This document shows positions 10,045-18,709 of a stretch of DNA of 64,000 nucleotides, piece by piece; the first letter of the stretch is position 1; each line of letters starts with the position of its first letter. The position numbers and the translations under genes are program-made. Under the pieces are notes generated by a model, which worked only from the letters and a program-made list of their open reading frames with translations, had not been told where the DNA came from and made no database searches. The stretch is from Rhodococcus sp. (in: high G+C Gram-positive bacteria) (GTDB lineage Bacteria > Actinomycetota > Actinomycetes > Mycobacteriales > Mycobacteriaceae): positions 62,001 to 126,000 of the forward strand of contig NZ_JAHFVG010000013.1 of the NCBI RefSeq assembly GCF_023264675.1, written 5' to 3'.

Positions 10045-11010
10045 TCAGCTGGGGACGAAACCGAGCCTCTTGTCGACGACGTTGGCAAGAGGCTCGGCGC
10101 GGTTGTAGCGGGCGAAATTCGCGACGAACAGGTCCGCAAGACGCCCGCGCCACCCGGCGGCGTCACCGCTCATGTGCGGGGTGATCACCACGTTCTCCGT
10201 CGTCCACAGTTCACTGTCCTGCGGCAGTGGTTCGACATCGAAGACGTCCAACGCCGCTCCCCCGATGCGCCCGGAGCGCAGTCCGGCGAGCAGGGCACCG
10301 ACGTCGAGGAGCTCGCCCCTGCCCACATTGATCACGCGCATACCGGGTGTGGCTGCTTCGAGCACACTCTCGTCGACGAGCCCGCGAGTGGCATCGGTGA
10401 GCGGCGCCAGCAACACGAGGTAGTCGACTCCTTCGATCACGGACGACAGATCCGCGCTGGCGTAGACCTCCCCGAAATCGGCGTCGCCCGTTCGAGCCGT
10501 CCGCCCCACGCCGGACACCGACATCCCGACCGCACGCAGCAATCGGGCCGTTTCGCGGCCGATCGCGCCGGTTCCGACGATCATCGCGTGCGCCGTATCG
10601 ATGCGCTGGGTCTCGCGGTGCTTCCATATCTTGCGGTGCTGCAAACCGGCAGAGCGCGCCGAGTCCTTGGCGAATGCAAGTATCTGACCGAGAACGAACT
10701 CGGCGATCGGGCGGTCGAAGATTCCCCGCGAATTGGTCACCAGCACATCGGATTCCACGAGCTCGTCGAACATCAGCGAATCGACACCCGCCGCAGCGAT
10801 GTGGATCCACTTCAGCGAATCACAGAGATCCCACACGTTCCGTACTGCAGGCGAAAAGAAGTCCCACAGCAGCAGCACGTCCGCGCCCGGCACTGCGTCA
10901 CCGAGCGTATCGGCTGTGGCATAACGGATCTCGGCGACCGCCGAGACCTGATCCATCCCCTCCGGGAGGTGGTCGTCGTGCAGCACGACGACCACCGGCC
11001 GCGCCGACAC
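10045..11010 (-). CDS. D-isomer-specific 2-hydroxyacid dehydrogenase
   Basis: Start is the GTG at 11008-11010, sharing one base with the TAG of the transporter gene, so the two are almost certainly cotranscribed. 321 residues. The Rossmann motif is GTGAIGRETARLL; the catalytic Arg, Glu and His are in INVGRGELLD, DVEPLPQDSELW and ITPHMSGD. The family reduces 2-ketoacids to D-2-hydroxyacids or the reverse. Its place behind an MHS transporter and near the M24/M20 operon suggests it handles a keto- or hydroxyacid from the same substrate; the substrate cannot be read from sequence. Confidence 0.88.
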   Translation of the reverse strand: MSARPVVVVLHDDHLPEGMDQVSAVAEIRYATADTLGDAVPGADVLLLWDFFSPAVRNVWDLCDSLKWIHIAAAGVDSLMFDELVESDVLVTNSRGIFDRPIAEFVLGQILAFAKDSARSAGLQHRKIWKHRETQRIDTAHAMIVGTGAIGRETARLLRAVGMSVSGVGRTARTGDADFGEVYASADLSSVIEGVDYLVLLAPLTDATRGLVDESVLEAATPGMRVINVGRGELLDVGALLAGLRSGRIGGAALDVFDVEPLPQDSELWTTENVVITPHMSGDAAGWRGRLADLFVANFARYNRAEPLANVVDKRLGFVPS

Positions 11011-12482
11011 TACGACTTGTATCCCACGAGCTCGACGCCCGATGCAGCCACTTGCGCGTCGTTGTCTCCTGGGCACTGCGTGCCTCGCAGCGACCTACCT
11101 GCTGTTTCGGGCATCAACAGGATCGGCACGAAGGCGATTGCCGCCGCCAGCATCATGTACCAGCCCGGAATCAGGTTCGATCCGGTCTTGTCGATGAGGA
11201 ATGTCAGGATCAGCGGCGCGGTACCTCCGAACAGGGAGGTCGAGACGTTGTAGCCGATTGCGAAGGCTCCGTAGCGAACCTGCGTCGGGAACAGCGCCGG
11301 CAGTGTCGAGGACACGCACGAGCACATGATGACGAGCAGAATTCCCAGACCCAGCAATCCGATCGTCTGGCCGACGATGCCGGTGTTGATGATCAGCAGG
11401 AACAGCGGGACGCTGAACACGAAGTAACCGACGCACGCTGCGAGCAACAACGGCTTTCGTCCGACGCGGTCGGAGAGCGCACCGATGGGGTTGATGATCG
11501 CCATCATGATCAACATGATCACGACCAGGGTGAAGTTGGATTGAGTTGTGCTGTGGCCCAGCGTGTCACTGAGATACGACGGCAGGAAGGTCAGCACCGT
11601 GTAGTACGCGATGTTGAGCAGCAGCACGAACCCCATGAGAATCAGAATCCGCTGCCAGTACGTCATGGTGGTCTTCAGCGAAGCAATCGCTCCACCCTGC
11701 TCGCCTTCGGACACCGTTTCGCCGTCGGCCTTGGCCTCGGCGAACACCGGCGAATCTTCGAGTCTCGTTCGCAGCCACAGGGCCACGATGCCGAGCGGCA
11801 GGGTGAGCAGGAACGGAATCCTCCATGCCCATGCCTCCATCGTGTCGTCACCGAGACCGAGGTTCAGCAGAGTGCACAAGGTCGCACCGGCGACCGTTCC
11901 TGCCAGTGTTCCGAATTCGAGGAAGGACCCGAAGAATCCACGCCGACGGTCGGGCGCGTACTCGGCCATGAACACTGCGGCTCCGCCGTATTCACCCCCA
12001 GTCGAGAAACCCTGAACCAAACGGCACGCCAACAGCAGAATCGGAGCGAAGATTCCGATGGTGTCGAAGGTCGGCAGGATTCCGATCGCCGCGGTCGAGA
12101 GCGACATCATCGTGACCGTCAGGACCAGAACCTTCTGACGTCCGATCCGGTCACCCAACGGGCCGAGTACGATTCCGCCGATCGGACGGATGATGAAGGA
12201 CGCCGCGAGCACCGCGAACGTCGACAGCAAGCTCGCCCCGCCATCCTCCGACGGGAAGAAGTTCGCGGCAATGTAGACGGCCAGGTAGCCGTAGACGGCA
12301 TAGTCGAACCACTCGACCGCGTTGCCGAGCGCGGAACCGCCGATTGCGCGCCGTAGAACTCGGGTCTCTTCGGGGCTGAGCTCCTTGTGATCCGGTGGAT
12401 AACCGGTGGTGGAACCATTCGGGCCGGTACCACTGGTAGAACCGGTGTTACTGGTGAACCCACTGCTTGATGACTGTGTCAC
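11010..12482 (-). CDS. MFS transporter, metabolite:H+ symporter (ProP-like) family
   Basis: 490 residues from a GTG (12480-12482), 12 predicted membrane helices. The MHS family opening GNAVEWFDYAVYGYLAVYIAANFFP and the loop motif GPLGDRIGRQKVL are both clear, with the second-half repeat GALSDRVGRKPLL. Family members import compatible solutes (ProP: proline, betaine, ectoine), dicarboxylates or other organic acids with protons. The first 40 residues are a Ser/Thr/Gly-rich tail. Next to an ectoine-hydrolase-like gene, uptake of ectoine or a related zwitterion is a reasonable guess. 95 bases separate it from the upstream M20 gene; I see no convincing promoter there. Confidence 0.87.
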   Translation of the reverse strand: MTQSSSSGFTSNTGSTSGTGPNGSTTGYPPDHKELSPEETRVLRRAIGGSALGNAVEWFDYAVYGYLAVYIAANFFPSEDGGASLLSTFAVLAASFIIRPIGGIVLGPLGDRIGRQKVLVLTVTMMSLSTAAIGILPTFDTIGIFAPILLLACRLVQGFSTGGEYGGAAVFMAEYAPDRRRGFFGSFLEFGTLAGTVAGATLCTLLNLGLGDDTMEAWAWRIPFLLTLPLGIVALWLRTRLEDSPVFAEAKADGETVSEGEQGGAIASLKTTMTYWQRILILMGFVLLLNIAYYTVLTFLPSYLSDTLGHSTTQSNFTLVVIMLIMMAIINPIGALSDRVGRKPLLLAACVGYFVFSVPLFLLIINTGIVGQTIGLLGLGILLVIMCSCVSSTLPALFPTQVRYGAFAIGYNVSTSLFGGTAPLILTFLIDKTGSNLIPGWYMMLAAAIAFVPILLMPETAGRSLRGTQCPGDNDAQVAASGVELVGYKS

Positions 12483-12577
12483 GGTCCAATACCTCTCGCC
12501 TTTGTGATCAAAGTGGAGCGTCGGGCTGGTACTTCGCAGCGTTTCACACTACGGAAGCAAATACTTCGGTATTCGCA

Positions 12578-13786
12578 CTACCCCAGTGATCTCGTCATAA
12601 CCGCTGGTAGCGCAATGATTTTGGACGCCAGTAGCGCGTACGTCCTTGCGCTGTCGCACAATTGCTGGACCGAGACCGACTCGTCGGGCTGGTGAGCCTG
12701 CAATTCGATCTCTCCCGGTCCCAGCACGACGGTGGGGATACCCATGTCTCGAGCTACGAAACCTCCATCGCAGGAAGCGGTCCAGATATCGGTGCCTCGG
12801 TGACCTACGACGTCTGCAACTGCGCCCACCACTACACGCGAGATCTCCGCATCGTCGCTGGTCAGAAAACCGGGCATCTCCATCGGCACCGCCACCGACA
12901 CCTCGATTCCGTCGCCCGTGATTCCAGCGGCCTCGATGTCGCGTCCCAGTTGCGACGCGACATCGTGCGCGTCCTCCTCCGGTAGCAACCGTCGGTCGAC
13001 GGTCAGAACGCATCGATCAGGGACCATCGAGGTCCCGGTTCCCCCGTCCACGGTGCCGACGTTCCATGTCGCCGCCCCGAGAACGGGGTGGGGGTCGGCT
13101 CGCAGCGACGCGGACATCTCATCGATCAGCACGACGATGCGCGCCGCCGCGGACACCGCGTTTCGGCCGTTCGTTGGCTTGCCTGCGTGCGCCGAACGGC
13201 CCGTCACGGTGATCTCCAGGTTCGCCGCACCTCGACATCCGGTGATGGTCACCAGATCCGTCGGTTCGGCGACGACACAGTACGAGTACTGCCGGCGAGG
13301 CAATTGCCGAACGAACGAACGAATACCGAGTCCCGTATCTTCCTCGTCCACGAGGCACGCCAACGATACTGGCGCGGAACCGACTGCACCACAGCGCTTC
13401 AACGCTGCCATGGCGATCACGACAGCGGCCAGACCGCCTTTCATGTCGCAGGATCCACGCCCATACAGTCGACCGTCCTTCACGACGGCCTCGAACGGGT
13501 TGGTCGTCCAGCCTCCGCCGGCAGGAACGACGTCCGAGTGCCCGACGAACAAGACACCCGGATCGGTCGACCCACCCACGGAAACAACGACGTTGGGCCG
13601 CCCGGGGGCTACCTCGTCGATGTCGACGTCGAATCCGAGTGCCCGACAGTGTTCCGCGAGCACTGCCGCCACGCCGCTCTCGGTGCTGCCGGGGTTCTCA
13701 CCGCCCGCCTCGATCAACGCCGATGCCAGAGCGACGATCTCGTCGGAATCGATGGCGCTCTGCAGCGACCGATCCAGATCCGTCAT
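12578..13786 (-). CDS. M20 family metallo-amidase / deacylase (ArgE/DapE type)
   Basis: 402 residues; the ATG overlaps the aminotransferase stop (ATGA). Metal ligands are visible: VLFVGHSDVVPAG (His, Asp), GRGSCDMKGG (bridging Asp), LVDEEDTG (catalytic Glu pair), VAEPTD and a C-terminal VLGPGEIELQAHQPDESV (His). The family cleaves N-acyl amino acids such as N-acetylornithine and N-succinyl-diaminopimelate. In this operon a possible substrate is N-acetyl-diaminobutyrate, the product of ectoine hydrolase. The usual enzyme for that step (DoeB) is an unrelated M14-type deacetylase, so this would be a replacement. That is inference. Confidence 0.85.
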   Translation of the reverse strand: MTDLDRSLQSAIDSDEIVALASALIEAGGENPGSTESGVAAVLAEHCRALGFDVDIDEVAPGRPNVVVSVGGSTDPGVLFVGHSDVVPAGGGWTTNPFEAVVKDGRLYGRGSCDMKGGLAAVVIAMAALKRCGAVGSAPVSLACLVDEEDTGLGIRSFVRQLPRRQYSYCVVAEPTDLVTITGCRGAANLEITVTGRSAHAGKPTNGRNAVSAAARIVVLIDEMSASLRADPHPVLGAATWNVGTVDGGTGTSMVPDRCVLTVDRRLLPEEDAHDVASQLGRDIEAAGITGDGIEVSVAVPMEMPGFLTSDDAEISRVVVGAVADVVGHRGTDIWTASCDGGFVARDMGIPTVVLGPGEIELQAHQPDESVSVQQLCDSARTYALLASKIIALPAVMTRSLG

Positions 13787-15078
13787 CGAGTCGGATCACT
13801 CGCGAGCGTTGCGATCGATCGATCAACGGCTGCCGCAAGCCTTTTGACACCCTCGTCGATTCTTTCGGGAGTCGACGAGGCGAAGCACAAGCGCAGCGAA
13901 TCGTGGAACTTGCCGCCGACCGACAGCGCAGGACCAGGAATGTAGGCGACCCCCTCGGCCAACGCGACTTCGAACAGATCCTGAGTCGAGACTGCGGCGG
14001 CATCTCCGCGCAGGGTCGCCCACAGGAAGAAGCCACCCTCGGGATCGGTGGTGGCGATCCGATCGCCGAAGTACCTGTCCAGACTTCGCTGCATGGCGAT
14101 CTTTCGCGGTCGATACACCGCAGCGAGCGAACGCAGATGCGACGCGAGGTGGCCGCGCCGGACGAACTCGGCGATCATCCGCTGGGCCGGCAGATTGGTG
14201 CAGGTATCCATTGCCTGTTTGGCATTGATCAGCAGTTGCCGGGCCTCGGGCGCCGCATCGACCCAGCCGACCCGCAGCCCTGGTGCAATCATCTTGGAGA
14301 ACGTTCGTACCGAGAACACGAGCGGATCTCCCGGGCTCAGTGCGTTGAAACTCGGGATATGCTCACCCTCGAAACGAAGGAGGCCGTAGGGGTCGTCGTC
14401 GAGGATCACCGAGCCCCACTTGTGGGCAAGTTCGAGCAGCAGAGTTCGCCGAGCCAGCGACATCGTGGTGCCGGAGGGGTTCTGGAAGTTGGGGATGACG
14501 TAGATCATCTTCGGCAGGCGCCCCGCCTGCTCGACCAACTCGGGTAGGGCTTCGACGATGAGTCCGTCGCTGTCCATCGGCGCTTCCAGAACGTCACCGC
14601 CGTAGCTGAGCACGGTCGCGGTTCCGTTCGTGTACGTGGGACTTTCGACGATGACCAGGTCACCCGGATCGACGAACAGTTTGCAGGCGAGATCGAGTCC
14701 CTGCATTCCGCCCGACGTGATCACGATGCGATCTGCCGACGACGGCTCGCCGACGGAATCCAGATAACCGAGGAGCGCGTCGAGCAGCCCGGGATCGCCT
14801 TCGGTCGCGGCGTAATCCATCGCGTCGGTCGTCATGACGGCCGAGGCGATCTCCGAGAATGCAGCCGCAGGAACGGTTTCCGCGGCAGGTGATCCCATTG
14901 CGAATCGAACGATGTCGTGCTTCTGGGCGGCGAGAAGTGATGTCGACGAGTCGATCACCGATCCCACCAGCTTGTCGGTGCGCAGCGCCCACGGGATAGC
15001 AGGAGTGGAGCCTGCGGAACGACCCGGAACAGCAGGAGTGGAGCCTGCGGAACGACCCGTGTTGGTGGTGGCGATCAT
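13783..15078 (-). CDS. PLP-dependent class I/II aminotransferase (LysN / 2-aminoadipate type)
   Basis: 431 residues; ATG at 15076-15078 is seven bases after GAAGGAG, which overlaps the end of the M24 gene. Residues about 7-29 are two copies of an 11-residue repeat encoded by the hairpin repeat at 14999-15059 and are foreign to the family. The rest matches aminotransferases related to the C-terminal half of MocR regulators: ITSGGMQGLDLACKLFVDPGD, VIPNFQNPSG (Asn/Pro at the PLP pocket), DDDPYGLLRF and the PLP-lysine region VRTFSKMIAPGLRVGW. There is no DNA-binding domain. The substrate is unknown; it may act on diaminobutyrate or another product of the operon. Confidence 0.85.
   Translation of the reverse strand: MIATTNTGRSAGSTPAVPGRSAGSTPAIPWALRTDKLVGSVIDSSTSLLAAQKHDIVRFAMGSPAAETVPAAAFSEIASAVMTTDAMDYAATEGDPGLLDALLGYLDSVGEPSSADRIVITSGGMQGLDLACKLFVDPGDLVIVESPTYTNGTATVLSYGGDVLEAPMDSDGLIVEALPELVEQAGRLPKMIYVIPNFQNPSGTTMSLARRTLLLELAHKWGSVILDDDPYGLLRFEGEHIPSFNALSPGDPLVFSVRTFSKMIAPGLRVGWVDAAPEARQLLINAKQAMDTCTNLPAQRMIAEFVRRGHLASHLRSLAAVYRPRKIAMQRSLDRYFGDRIATTDPEGGFFLWATLRGDAAAVSTQDLFEVALAEGVAYIPGPALSVGGKFHDSLRLCFASSTPERIDEGVKRLAAAVDRSIATLASDPTR
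14999..15059 (+). repeat. 33-base hairpin tandem repeat, locus 1 (two copies)
   Basis: Copies begin at 14999 and 15032. Each holds stem arms GCAGG and CCTGC around the loop AGTGGAG, followed by GGAACGACC. The array lies inside the coding start of the aminotransferase, antisense to it, and is translated as two 11-residue units containing AGSTPA. The same unit with stem GCGGG/CCCGC is found at 20479-20574 in another gene. Confidence 0.85.
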
Positions 15079-15082
15079 GTTC

Positions 15083-16363
15083 TCACTCCTTCGTCAGTAG
15101 TCGGCGCGGGTAGTCGGTGAATGTTTCGACCCCGCTCTCGGTCACGCGGACGGCCTCGGACACTTCGTATCCGTAGTCGTCCATCCACATTCCACCGATG
15201 ATGTGGAATGTCATGTTCTCGGCGAGCACGGTGTCGTCGTCGGTTCTGATGCTCACGGTCCGCTCGCCCCAGTCGGGGGCGTAGGCGATTCCGATGGAGT
15301 ATCCGATGCGCGACGGCTTGTGCAGGCCGTGTTTCGCGAGGCTGACGTTCCAGACCTGCGCGAGTTCGGTGGTGGTGACACCGGGGCGCACCGTGGCAAG
15401 CACCTCGTTCAACGCGTCTCCGGTCGACTGCGCGAGGTAGTCCAAGCGGGCGCTGGGTCGACCGAGGACGATGGTGCGCGCCATCGGTACGTGGTAGCGC
15501 CGGAAGACACCGGTGAGTTCGACGACGGTTGTCTCACCGGCGATGAACACCTGGTCCGACCACGTCAGGTGTGGGGTGTCGGCGCCGGCGCCGGTCGGGA
15601 GCATCGGCACGATCGCGGGATGATCGCCGCCGAACTCGTTGGTACCCCTGACCTGTGCGTTCATGATCGCCGCCGCGGCGTCGCACTGACGACCTCCGAC
15701 GACGACGGATTCGTAGGCCGCCGCCATCGCGGACTCGCAGACTCGAGCGGCGCCGCGCATGAGGTCGATTTCGGCGGGTGATTTGATCACACGCACCCAG
15801 TTGATCAGCTCGTAGGAATCGGTGAAGCGGTACTCGGGGAGCGACTTCACGAGTGCCTCGAACGCTTTGGGACTGAAGTAGTACGAATCCATTTCCAGGC
15901 CGACCTGCCCGTGCGCGAAATTGTTCACGACACCGAGTTCGCGGAGTCTCTGCGAGACCCAGACGAACGGGTGGGTGTCCTTGCGCTGCACGAATGTCTC
16001 GGGGTAGCCGAACGTCTGGTCCTGAGGCAGCCAGGATGTCCGGAAGGCGCCGTTGGCATCCATCTCGCGGGCGAAGAAGTAGAGGTCTCCGTCGAGCGGG
16101 ACGTAGAGCATCTGAGGGGTGTAGAACGACAATGCGTTGTAACCGAGCAGGTAGTAGAGGTTCGACGGATCGGTGACGATCAGCGCATGGAGATTCTGCG
16201 ACGCCATCCGTGCTCGTACGGCGGCGAGACGGGTGGAGTACTCCTCGTCGGTGAACGTGATCGGCGTGCTGTTCGGTAGGTCGACGTATTCCGCGAGGCC
16301 GGGCGCGTGGTCCGGTCCGACCGCGCTGGTGAGTTCGGCGGCGTAGTACTCGTTCTCGTTCAC
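15083..16363 (-). CDS. doeA: M24 family hydrolase, probable ectoine hydrolase (DoeA/EutD-like)
   Basis: 426 residues from a GTG at 16361-16363, behind an AAAGGGGGT ribosome site. It has an N-terminal creatinase-like domain (DPSNLYYLLGYNALSFYTPQ) and a pita-bread C-terminal domain (GGDHPAIVPMLPTG, HLTWSD, GYSIGIAYAPDWGERT, MTFHIIGGMWMDDYGYEVSE). These blocks resemble ectoine hydrolase more than proline dipeptidase or creatinase as I know the families. Ectoine hydrolase opens the ectoine ring to N-acetyl-diaminobutyrate. The first 35 residues are extra. The gene heads an operon and has a GntR-type operator about 55 bases upstream. A related amidohydrolase activity remains possible. Confidence 0.68.
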   Translation of the reverse strand: MNENEYYAAELTSAVGPDHAPGLAEYVDLPNSTPITFTDEEYSTRLAAVRARMASQNLHALIVTDPSNLYYLLGYNALSFYTPQMLYVPLDGDLYFFAREMDANGAFRTSWLPQDQTFGYPETFVQRKDTHPFVWVSQRLRELGVVNNFAHGQVGLEMDSYYFSPKAFEALVKSLPEYRFTDSYELINWVRVIKSPAEIDLMRGAARVCESAMAAAYESVVVGGRQCDAAAAIMNAQVRGTNEFGGDHPAIVPMLPTGAGADTPHLTWSDQVFIAGETTVVELTGVFRRYHVPMARTIVLGRPSARLDYLAQSTGDALNEVLATVRPGVTTTELAQVWNVSLAKHGLHKPSRIGYSIGIAYAPDWGERTVSIRTDDDTVLAENMTFHIIGGMWMDDYGYEVSEAVRVTESGVETFTDYPRRLLTKE

Positions 16364-16417
16364 TGGGTACCCCCTTTCGAGGCATCGCGGGTGTTGTTCG
16401 ATCAGCCCGTGTGCAGT

Positions 16418-16441
16418 TTGCAGATTGTTGACAATCAGGCT
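16418..16441. promoter_or_regulatory. Operator, GntR/FCD type, in front of the doeA-like operon
   Basis: TTGCAGATTGT at 16418-16428, then TG, then ACAATC (16431-16436), after which symmetry is lost. The first 19 bases are identical to the perfect palindrome at 23044-23067 read on the other strand. It lies in the 131-base gap between the GntR gene and the M24 gene, about 55 bases before the M24 start. Likely bound by the GntR regulator encoded at 16495-17229. Confidence 0.72.
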
Positions 16442-16494
16442 AAACGCAAAGTGCCAGAAGCCGCAAGACGAGTCGTGTTACTTCTTTATTTCGG

Positions 16495-17229
16495 CTAACT
16501 GGGTTTGGCCAGAACCGAATCCGCATCCTCGGCCGCCTGATCGTGCATCGCGCGGGTCAAATCTTCGATCGCGGTATCCATGTGCTCGTGCACACCGGCT
16601 TCCAGAGCCGACCAATCTCCGGCGAGCAACAGATCGACCAGCAGTTGGTGCTCTTCCACCAGCGCCTCGGGACGGTAGTACGCCGTCTCGAGGTTCGCCA
16701 TGCAGATTCGGGCCTCGGCAGCCAGAGTTGCATACATCCGCGACATCCGACTGTTCGCCGTAGCCGCCACCAAGGCCGTATGGAAAGCCAGGTCGCGTTC
16801 GGCGAGGCCGAGCCAATCGGCTCGGTCGATGAACGGCTGCATCTGATCCACCACAGCCGAGAGTGCGGCCGCGGTGGCCGTCAACACGGATTGCTCGCCG
16901 TGTACGAGCGTCCACGCAGCACCCACTTCGATCGCTGCGCGAGCCTCGTAGATCTCGGCGACGTCCTCGCTGCTGAGCTCGACCACGAACACCCCACGAT
17001 TCCGATAGCTCACCAGCAGCCCCTCCTGATTGAGGCGCTGCAGTGCTTCTCGAACCGGACCACGGGAAATCTCGAGTTCGGCGGCGACGTTCGCCTCGTT
17101 CACCTGCTCACCAGGTGCATACGACCCGTCGATGATGCGATCACGAATCTGATCGGCAATCACCATCGACGTATTCCGTGCGTTGATCGGAGTCAGTCTC
17201 CTGGCTGCGCCTGCATTTGCTCTCGTCAC
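16495..17229 (-). CDS. GntR family transcriptional regulator, FCD (FadR) subfamily
   Basis: Start is the GTG at 17227-17229, well spaced behind AGGAGGT, 16 bases after the aldehyde dehydrogenase stop. 244 residues. The winged helix covers about 20-90 (IADQIRDRIIDGSYAPGEQVNEANVAAELEISRGPVREALQRL...). The FCD effector domain follows, with metal-binding residues in DLAFHTALVAATAN and EEHQLLVDLLLAGD / VHEHM. Such regulators usually repress catabolic operons and release DNA when a small acid or pathway intermediate binds. It is last in the operon it probably controls, and a second operator lies in front of the next operon. Confidence 0.9.
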   Translation of the reverse strand: MTRANAGAARRLTPINARNTSMVIADQIRDRIIDGSYAPGEQVNEANVAAELEISRGPVREALQRLNQEGLLVSYRNRGVFVVELSSEDVAEIYEARAAIEVGAAWTLVHGEQSVLTATAAALSAVVDQMQPFIDRADWLGLAERDLAFHTALVAATANSRMSRMYATLAAEARICMANLETAYYRPEALVEEHQLLVDLLLAGDWSALEAGVHEHMDTAIEDLTRAMHDQAAEDADSVLAKPS

Positions 17230-17245
17230 GCCTGTGGACCTCCTG

Positions 17246-18709
17246 CTAGGACCTGGGTATTGCGAAGTATTTGTACTCCAGGAACTCGTCGATACCGACC
17301 TTGCCACCTTCGCGGCCGAGGCCGGACTGCTTGACGCCGCCGAACGGTGCAGCCGGATTGGACACCAGGCCGGTGTTGAGCCCGACCATGCCGACCTCCA
17401 GCCGCTCCCCCATCCGCAATGCTCGATCGATGTCCTGGGTGAACACGTAGCCGACGAGGCCCCACTCGGTGTCGTTGGCGAGCGCGATGACCTCGTCCTC
17501 GGTGTCGTAAGGAACCACCGCAGCGACGGGACCGAAGATCTCCGTCGACATCAATTCCGATGCCGAGTCCACCGAATCCAGCACGGTAGGCGGATAGAAG
17601 TAGCCGGGTCCCGAGTCTTCGACACCTCCCACGACCGCTCGCGCGCCGCGACCGACCGCGTCGTCGACGAGGTGTTGCACCTTGGCCCGGCCGTCCTGAT
17701 CGATCAGCGGCCCAACCTCGACGCCCGCGGCGCTGCCTGCGCCGACCTTCAATGCACCCATTCGGGCACCGAGCTTTTCGGCGAATTCGGTTGCGAGAGA
17801 AGAATGTACGAAGAACCTGTTGGCCGCGGTGCAGGCTTCGCCCATGTTTCGCATCTTCGCGACCATTGCACCGTCGACGGCACGATCCACATCGGCGTCC
17901 TCGGCGACGATGAACGGTGCGTTTCCACCGAGCTCCATCGACGTGCGCATCACCGTCGGCGCCGCTTGCGCCAGAAGAATCTTGCCGACGGCGGTCGAAC
18001 CGGTGAAGCTGATCTTGCGGGCAATCCCGCTCGCCATCCACGATCCGACGACTCCGGCCGCATCGGTGGTGGGGACGACGTTGACGACGCCGTCGGGCAC
18101 TCCGGCCTCGGTGAGAATGTCCGCGAGGGCGAGAGCGGTCAACGGTGTCTGCTCGGCAGGTTTGAACACCACCGTGCAGCCTGCGGCCAACGCCGGTCCG
18201 ATCTTTCGTGTGCCCATTGCGAGCGGAAAGTTCCACGGCGTCACCAGAATGCATGGCCCGACCGGTGCCCGGGTCACGATGATCCGGTTCTTGCCGTCGC
18301 CCGTCAGGGTGTGATCGCCCGAGATCCGGACGGCCTCCTCGGAGAACCAGCGGAAAAATTCGGCACCGTAGGCAACCTCTCCGCGGGCGTCGGCCAACGG
18401 CTTGCCCATCTCGGCGGTGATGATCGCCGCGAGCTCCTCGGTGCGTTCGATGATCAACTCGAATGCCCGGCGCAAGATGACACTGCGCTCGCGCGGCGCC
18501 GTCGCTGCCCACGACGCCTGCGCTCCTGCGGCGGCAGCCATGGCCGCCTCGGCATCGGTGACGTCGCCGTCGGAGACTGCCGCGATCACCTCACCGGTCG
18601 CCGGGTCCACGACGTCGAACGTGGCGCCACTGTTGCCTTCTCGCCAGTTGCCGCCGATGAAAAGTCCGGTGGGAGAGGTGATGGTGGAACGTGTCATAGA
18701 TGTCGTCAC
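17246..18709 (-). CDS. NAD(P)-dependent aldehyde dehydrogenase (succinate-semialdehyde dehydrogenase-like)
   Basis: 487 residues from a GTG overlapping the upstream stop (GTGA). ALDH marks: VTPWNFPLAMGTRKIGPALAAG, FTGSTAVGK, catalytic Glu in ELGGNAPF and catalytic Cys in NMGEACTAANRF. Overall it is GabD-like, and the aspartate-semialdehyde dehydrogenase of ectoine breakdown (DoeC) belongs to the same broad group. Following a class III aminotransferase and an oxidase, it would oxidise the semialdehyde made by that transaminase: succinate semialdehyde if the substrate is GABA, aspartate semialdehyde if it is diaminobutyrate. Confidence 0.88.
   Translation of the reverse strand: MTTSMTRSTITSPTGLFIGGNWREGNSGATFDVVDPATGEVIAAVSDGDVTDAEAAMAAAAGAQASWAATAPRERSVILRRAFELIIERTEELAAIITAEMGKPLADARGEVAYGAEFFRWFSEEAVRISGDHTLTGDGKNRIIVTRAPVGPCILVTPWNFPLAMGTRKIGPALAAGCTVVFKPAEQTPLTALALADILTEAGVPDGVVNVVPTTDAAGVVGSWMASGIARKISFTGSTAVGKILLAQAAPTVMRTSMELGGNAPFIVAEDADVDRAVDGAMVAKMRNMGEACTAANRFFVHSSLATEFAEKLGARMGALKVGAGSAAGVEVGPLIDQDGRAKVQHLVDDAVGRGARAVVGGVEDSGPGYFYPPTVLDSVDSASELMSTEIFGPVAAVVPYDTEDEVIALANDTEWGLVGYVFTQDIDRALRMGERLEVGMVGLNTGLVSNPAAPFGGVKQSGLGREGGKVGIDEFLEYKYFAIPRS

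Noticed and set aside
10674..12356. 560-codon open frame on the plus strand
   Set aside because: Antisense to the MHS transporter; composition is that of a reversed membrane protein gene.
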